Below, piece by piece: positions 35,883-37,068 of a DNA stretch of 37,068 nucleotides; within the stretch, counting starts at the first letter, position 1; each line of letters begins with the position of its first letter. Below the pieces are notes generated by a model. The model had not been told where the DNA came from and made no database searches. It saw only the letters and a program-made list of their open reading frames with translations. The position numbers and the translations under genes were made by a program. The DNA comes from Endomicrobium sp. (GTDB lineage Bacteria > Elusimicrobiota > Endomicrobiia > Endomicrobiales > Endomicrobiaceae). The stretch is from positions 1 to 37,068 of the forward strand of contig JAISWG010000004.1 of the NCBI GenBank assembly GCA_031271205.1. The letters are read 5' to 3'.

Positions 35883-36660
35883 ATGAGGGTTTCAATCGTT
35901 TAAAGATTTAAAAAAGATATTACGTTTGCTAATCTTCGTAATTTGTCTGTCTTGGTGTTAAAACTCTATTGTTATATTTTAGTAATCGCACATAAAAACC
36001 AGATGACAAAATGAGAATTTAATATCTATAATAAATATATTGATTTAGCGACTTATAAAAGCTACATGAAGTACGCAAGGGTACTTTTTGGGTATAGTTG
36101 TGTTGTTTTGCTCAAAACTGGGAATATTTTTCAAGTAGAATGGCTTGAAGAAACTATATAAATAGCTAAATGTGAAAGAAGAATAGATTTTGTGGATTAA
36201 ACAATGCAAATCAAATTTAGAAAGATTTATATGCAAGTGTAAAAATATATTTTTGGCTAGAGAGAATATTAAAAGTAAATTAAAAATACTACTTAAGTTT
36301 TATAGAGGTTTTTTTTGATGAAAGTTGTAGAAGAATATAAAATTTATTTACAAGCCTTATAAAGATAAATATATTAGTATATATACAGTTAAGCTGGGAT
36401 AGACGAGAACAAAGATGTTTGTGAGAGAATTTGTAAGATTGTTATTTCGTTTTAATGTAAAAAATTTGTAGCTTAGTAGATTTATAAAGGTTTGAGTATG
36501 AGAAAATAAATGTAATCATGGTTGTTTCATTGATGATAAAAGATGACGAAAATCTTAGATGTGATTGTGAGTATGGCAAAAGCAAGAGAAACTGTCAAGA
36601 CAAGTTTTGTTAAAGCTTCTGATTTTGTGGACATTCACAAAAGGAAACTTCTAAACTAGC
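35883..36660 (+). pseudogene. Decayed genes downstream of secA
   Basis: No intact gene. A frame with few stops reads FLGIVVLFCSKLGIFF near 36091 and then is open at 36187-36315 (ILWIKQCKSNLERFICKC...ARENIKSKLKILLKFYRG). Its TGA overlaps an ATG (TGATG, 36316-36320) opening MKVVEEYKIYLQAL, which stops after 14 codons. A 38-codon frame from 36544 (MTKILDVIVSMAKARETVK...) ends at 36657-36660. The overlap suggests two former operon genes. No family is recognised. Confidence 0.3.
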
Positions 36661-36779
36661 ATAATAGTTCTCTGAAATGCAGGTATGTATATTTTTTTGG
36701 ATGTAGATAATATTTCGATGGGTACAAGATTTAAATTGAGTTTTACAAATGAGATTTTGGATAAAATTATTTTTGACTT

Positions 36780-37068
36780 GTTGTTGGAGACACAAGTAAA
36801 AGCATAATAATATAAATAAATTGCGATTGAAAAATGTAAAGTTAAGTATATAAAAAAAAGGGGGGGTGATAGATAATGGAACTATAAAAGCAATGAAATG
36901 AAAAAAAGATATATACAAAAGGTGAAGAAAGCGTGATAAATTATACGATGAAGAGCTATATAATATATGATGTGTGTGAAAAGAGAAACTGAATGAGTAC
37001 GAAAATGAGATAGAATTAAAGTTTTTAAATAAGGTAGAGAGTGTTAAAATATTTAAAGCCACTGTGGA
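36780..37068 (+). pseudogene. Decayed two-gene remnant, repeat-family copy 2
   Basis: Counterpart of 188-483 and more damaged. After the shared 62-bp block the second frame reads MKKRYIQKVKKA and stops. Further on, in another frame, EIELKFLNKVESVKIFK aligns with LEVKYQFLRKLEDSSFLK of copy 1, so homology extends beyond the identical block. Upstream coding similarity is faint. The window edge truncates this copy. Confidence 0.35.
36860..36921. repeat. 62-bp direct repeat, copy 2
   Basis: Identical to 299-360 over 62 bases in the same orientation. It begins with seven G, against eight in copy 1. Confidence 0.85.

Noticed and set aside
36533-36613. CDCEYGKSKRNCQ, resembling a SEC-C or ComM Cys motif
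   Set aside because: An overlapping frame (from 36544) is longer and more protein-like, and no supporting neighbours exist.
36610-37062. 150-codon minus-strand frame near the right end, sharing FHFIAFIVPLSITPP with 121-357
   Set aside because: The shared peptide is just the antisense translation of the 62-bp repeat, and the rest is low-complexity Phe/Ser/Leu.
1-37068. CRISPR arrays, insertion sequences, phage genes or rRNA
   Set aside because: No regularly spaced repeats, transposase motifs, phage motifs or rRNA-like sequence were found.

Overview
The window is AT-rich, bacterial, and sparsely coded: about 24 intact protein genes, all but one on the + strand, separated by gaps of 0.3 to 2.7 kb that hold decayed gene remnants. 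The intact set is housekeeping: the diaminopimelate/lysine pathway, peptidoglycan precursor and division genes, plsC, ispH, lepA, lepB, secA and hemW. Gram-negative-like peptidoglycan genes, the DapL route to DAP and many eroding genes suggest a reduced genome of an intracellular symbiont. My best guess is the Elusimicrobia/Endomicrobium lineage of termite-gut flagellates. This is inference from gene content and composition and was not tested by any search.

Layout. 1-655: a decayed repeat-family copy, then a promoter. 656-4433: lysA-dapF-dapA-dapB, followed by dapL (4552-5718); together these supply meso-DAP for the cell wall and lysine. 5719-7542: non-coding, strongly T-rich, with an eroded gene just before murC. 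7543-14627: tight murC-murB-ddl-ftsQ-ftsA-ftsZ-pgeF division/cell-wall operon with overlaps or zero spacing at several joints. 14628-15438: decayed. 15439-16560: hisC. 16564-17585: what I read as wrecks of aroA and cmk. 17601-19085: plsC-ispH. 19448-20614 (-): a secreted putative glycoside hydrolase with a consensus promoter that leaves almost no 5' leader.

20690-23294: an orphan promoter leading into a dead membrane-protein gene, a tRNA-Arg(CCU), and apparent remnants of hprK, ptsH and ptsI in that order, i.e. the general part of a sugar phosphotransferase system. 23295-25629: thrC-cinA. 25630-26541: nothing recognisable. 26542-31683: lepA-lepB-nfeD-stomatin/SPFH-hemW, apparently one transcription unit. 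31684-33263: remnants that match comM (DNA uptake/recombination). 33264-35882: secA. 35883-37068: decayed genes and a second copy of the repeat seen at the left end; a 62-bp block is identical at the two ends.

The most interesting content is in the apparently empty gaps. Translating them by eye shows motif-level matches to HprK, HPr, Enzyme I, EPSP synthase, CMP kinase and ComM, several of them in conserved gene-order contexts. The window therefore looks like a snapshot of ongoing gene loss: PTS sugar sensing, part of the aromatic pathway, a CMP kinase copy and a competence gene are dying while wall synthesis, division, translation and secretion are kept. All remnant identities rest on motif recognition and need a profile search.
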